Assembly: GCA_020723405.1 (NCBI GenBank)
Contig: DYIY01000005.1
Coordinates: 186,001 to 250,000 of the forward strand
Length of the DNA stretch: 64,000 bases
Direction of reading: 5' to 3'
From: Thiobacillus denitrificans
GTDB taxonomy: Bacteria > Pseudomonadota > Gammaproteobacteria > Burkholderiales > Thiobacillaceae
The notes beneath the pieces are model-generated. The model saw only the letters and a list, made by a program, of their open reading frames with translations, made no database searches and was not told the DNA's origin. Position numbers and translations under genes: made by a program. Positions 63,211 through 64,000 of this stretch are shown piece after piece; position 1 is the stretch's first letter, and each line of letters starts with the position of its first letter.

Positions 63211-63235
63211 GTCTCCGGGCCATCCGCCGCCGCCG

Positions 63236-64000
63236 ATGAGCATCGCCGTCCTGGGCGCCGGGGCTTGGGGCACCGCCCTGGCCATCCGCCTGGCCGCCCG
63301 GGAGCCGGTCCGGCTGTGGGCCCGCAACCTGGACCACGCCCGGGCCATGGCCCGGGACCGGGTCAACGAACGCTACCTGCCGGGTTTCGCCCTGCCCGGC
63401 AACATCACCGCCACGGCAGACCTGGGCGAAGCCCTGGCCGGCGCAGACCTGCTCATCGCCGCCGTGCCCAGCAACGGTTTCCGTGGCCTGCTCCAGGCCC
63501 TGGCCGGCGCCGGTTGCGCCATCCCCCTGGTGTGGCTGTGCAAGGGTCTGGAAACCGGCAGCCACAAGCTGCCCCATGAAGTCCTCGACGAAGTCTGGCC
63601 GGGCCACCCCCCTGCCGCCGTCCTGTCCGGCCCCAGCTTCGCCAAGGAAGTGGCCCAGGGCCTGCCCGCCGCCCTCACCGTGGCCAGCAACGACGCCGAA
63701 TTCGCCCGGCAGACCGCCCGCCGGCTCCACGATCCCAAACTGCGCCTCTATTCCAGCGGCGACGTGGTGGGCGTGGAACTGGGCGGCGCGGTGAAGAACG
63801 TCATCGCCATCGCCGCCGGCATCGCCGACGGCCTGGGCTTCGGACTCAACGCCCGGGCCGCCCTCATCACCCGGGGCTTGGCGGAACTCACCCGCCTGGG
63901 CCTGCAACGGGGGGGCAAACCCGAGACCTTCATGGGCCTGTCGGGCATGGGGGACCTGATCCTCACCTGCACCGGCGACCTGTCCCGCAACCGGCAACTG
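63236..64000 (+). CDS. gpsA: Glycerol-3-phosphate dehydrogenase [NAD(P)+] (partial)
   Basis: The first 255 residues of GpsA, which makes sn-glycerol-3-phosphate for phospholipids from dihydroxyacetone phosphate. It starts MSIAVLGAGAWGTALA, the dinucleotide-binding fingerprint, and continues with LSGPSFAKEVAQG and ELGGAVKNVIAIAAGIADGL, which holds the catalytic lysine. LSGMGDLILTCTGDLSRN is near the right edge. The gene runs off the window and lacks its C-terminal part only because of the edge. It begins 26 bases after secB. Confidence 0.96.
   Translation, partial: MSIAVLGAGAWGTALAIRLAAREPVRLWARNLDHARAMARDRVNERYLPGFALPGNITATADLGEALAGADLLIAAVPSNGFRGLLQALAGAGCAIPLVWLCKGLETGSHKLPHEVLDEVWPGHPPAAVLSGPSFAKEVAQGLPAALTVASNDAEFARQTARRLHDPKLRLYSSGDVVGVELGGAVKNVIAIAAGIADGLGFGLNARAALITRGLAELTRLGLQRGGKPETFMGLSGMGDLILTCTGDLSRNRQL

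Overview
The window is high-GC and gene-dense, with almost no spare sequence. It reads as a chromosomal segment of a flagellated betaproteobacterium of the Rhodocyclales/Nitrosomonadales type. That placement is inferred from conserved gene blocks: trxA-rho, smg-dprA-LysM-def-fmt-htpX, tRNA-Met-miaB-phoH-ybeY-corC, ctpA-envC-gpmI, rhodanese-grxC-secB-gpsA, and the late flagellar order flhB-flhA-flhF-flhG-fliA-motC-motD. I see no transposase, prophage, CRISPR array or rRNA. The first gene (MBL hydrolase) and the last (gpsA) run off the edges.

Layout. (1) 1-2.6 kb is a sulfane-sulfur cluster: a leftward operon (ArsR-rhodanese fusion regulator, DsrE-like protein, persulfide-dioxygenase-like hydrolase) and a rightward pair (rhodanese and a DsrC-family protein lacking both redox cysteines). 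(2) 2.6-8.1 kb holds a Tat-exported PhoD-type phosphatase with a three-repeat Pho box, selD, a Rossmann-fold protein, a class V aminotransferase and fdxA. (3) 8.2-13.8 kb holds trxA, rho with its 3' end tandemly amplified, and a peroxide-defence set (katG, a small unknown, a 2-Cys peroxiredoxin with a clear terminator). (4) 13.9-21.9 kb is housekeeping: topB, smg, dprA, a LysM protein, def, fmt, htpX. (5) 21.9-30.5 kb is accessory: a lipoprotein, a secreted 5'-nucleotidase, a small secreted protein, a large soluble protein with two Cache-like domains and a CheW domain, and a 616-residue helical-repeat protein of unknown function. (6) 30.7-38.6 kb is the flagellar operon, whose FlhG has lost its P-loop and whose FlhB carries NPLH rather than NPTH. 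(7) 38.6-44.3 kb holds a possible PilZ protein, a YqhA-like membrane protein and a tight operon joining two exported thioredoxin-fold proteins to a TolC-like and an HlyD-like protein without a pump. (8) 44.5-55.0 kb is housekeeping (tRNA, RNA maturation, slmA, ctpA, envC, gpmI). (9) 55.2-64 kb has an ArsR regulator with the cysteine spacing of persulfide sensors SqrR/BigR, followed by a tripartite RND efflux operon, a DUF2892 membrane protein, a membrane-anchored rhodanese, grxC, secB and gpsA.

Points that stand out. The RND operon promoter has a perfect inverted repeat lying on its -10 box, so the persulfide-sensor-like regulator next to it is the natural candidate repressor; efflux, DUF2892 and rhodanese would then form one sulfur-stress response. 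Three intergenic gaps (def/fmt, RND/DUF2892, rhodanese/grxC) carry arrays of 7-bp repeats in complementary arms able to form long hairpins. The rho 3' end is present as a 163-bp tandem repeat in about two and a half copies. Functions are inferred from motifs read by eye, since no database search was possible.
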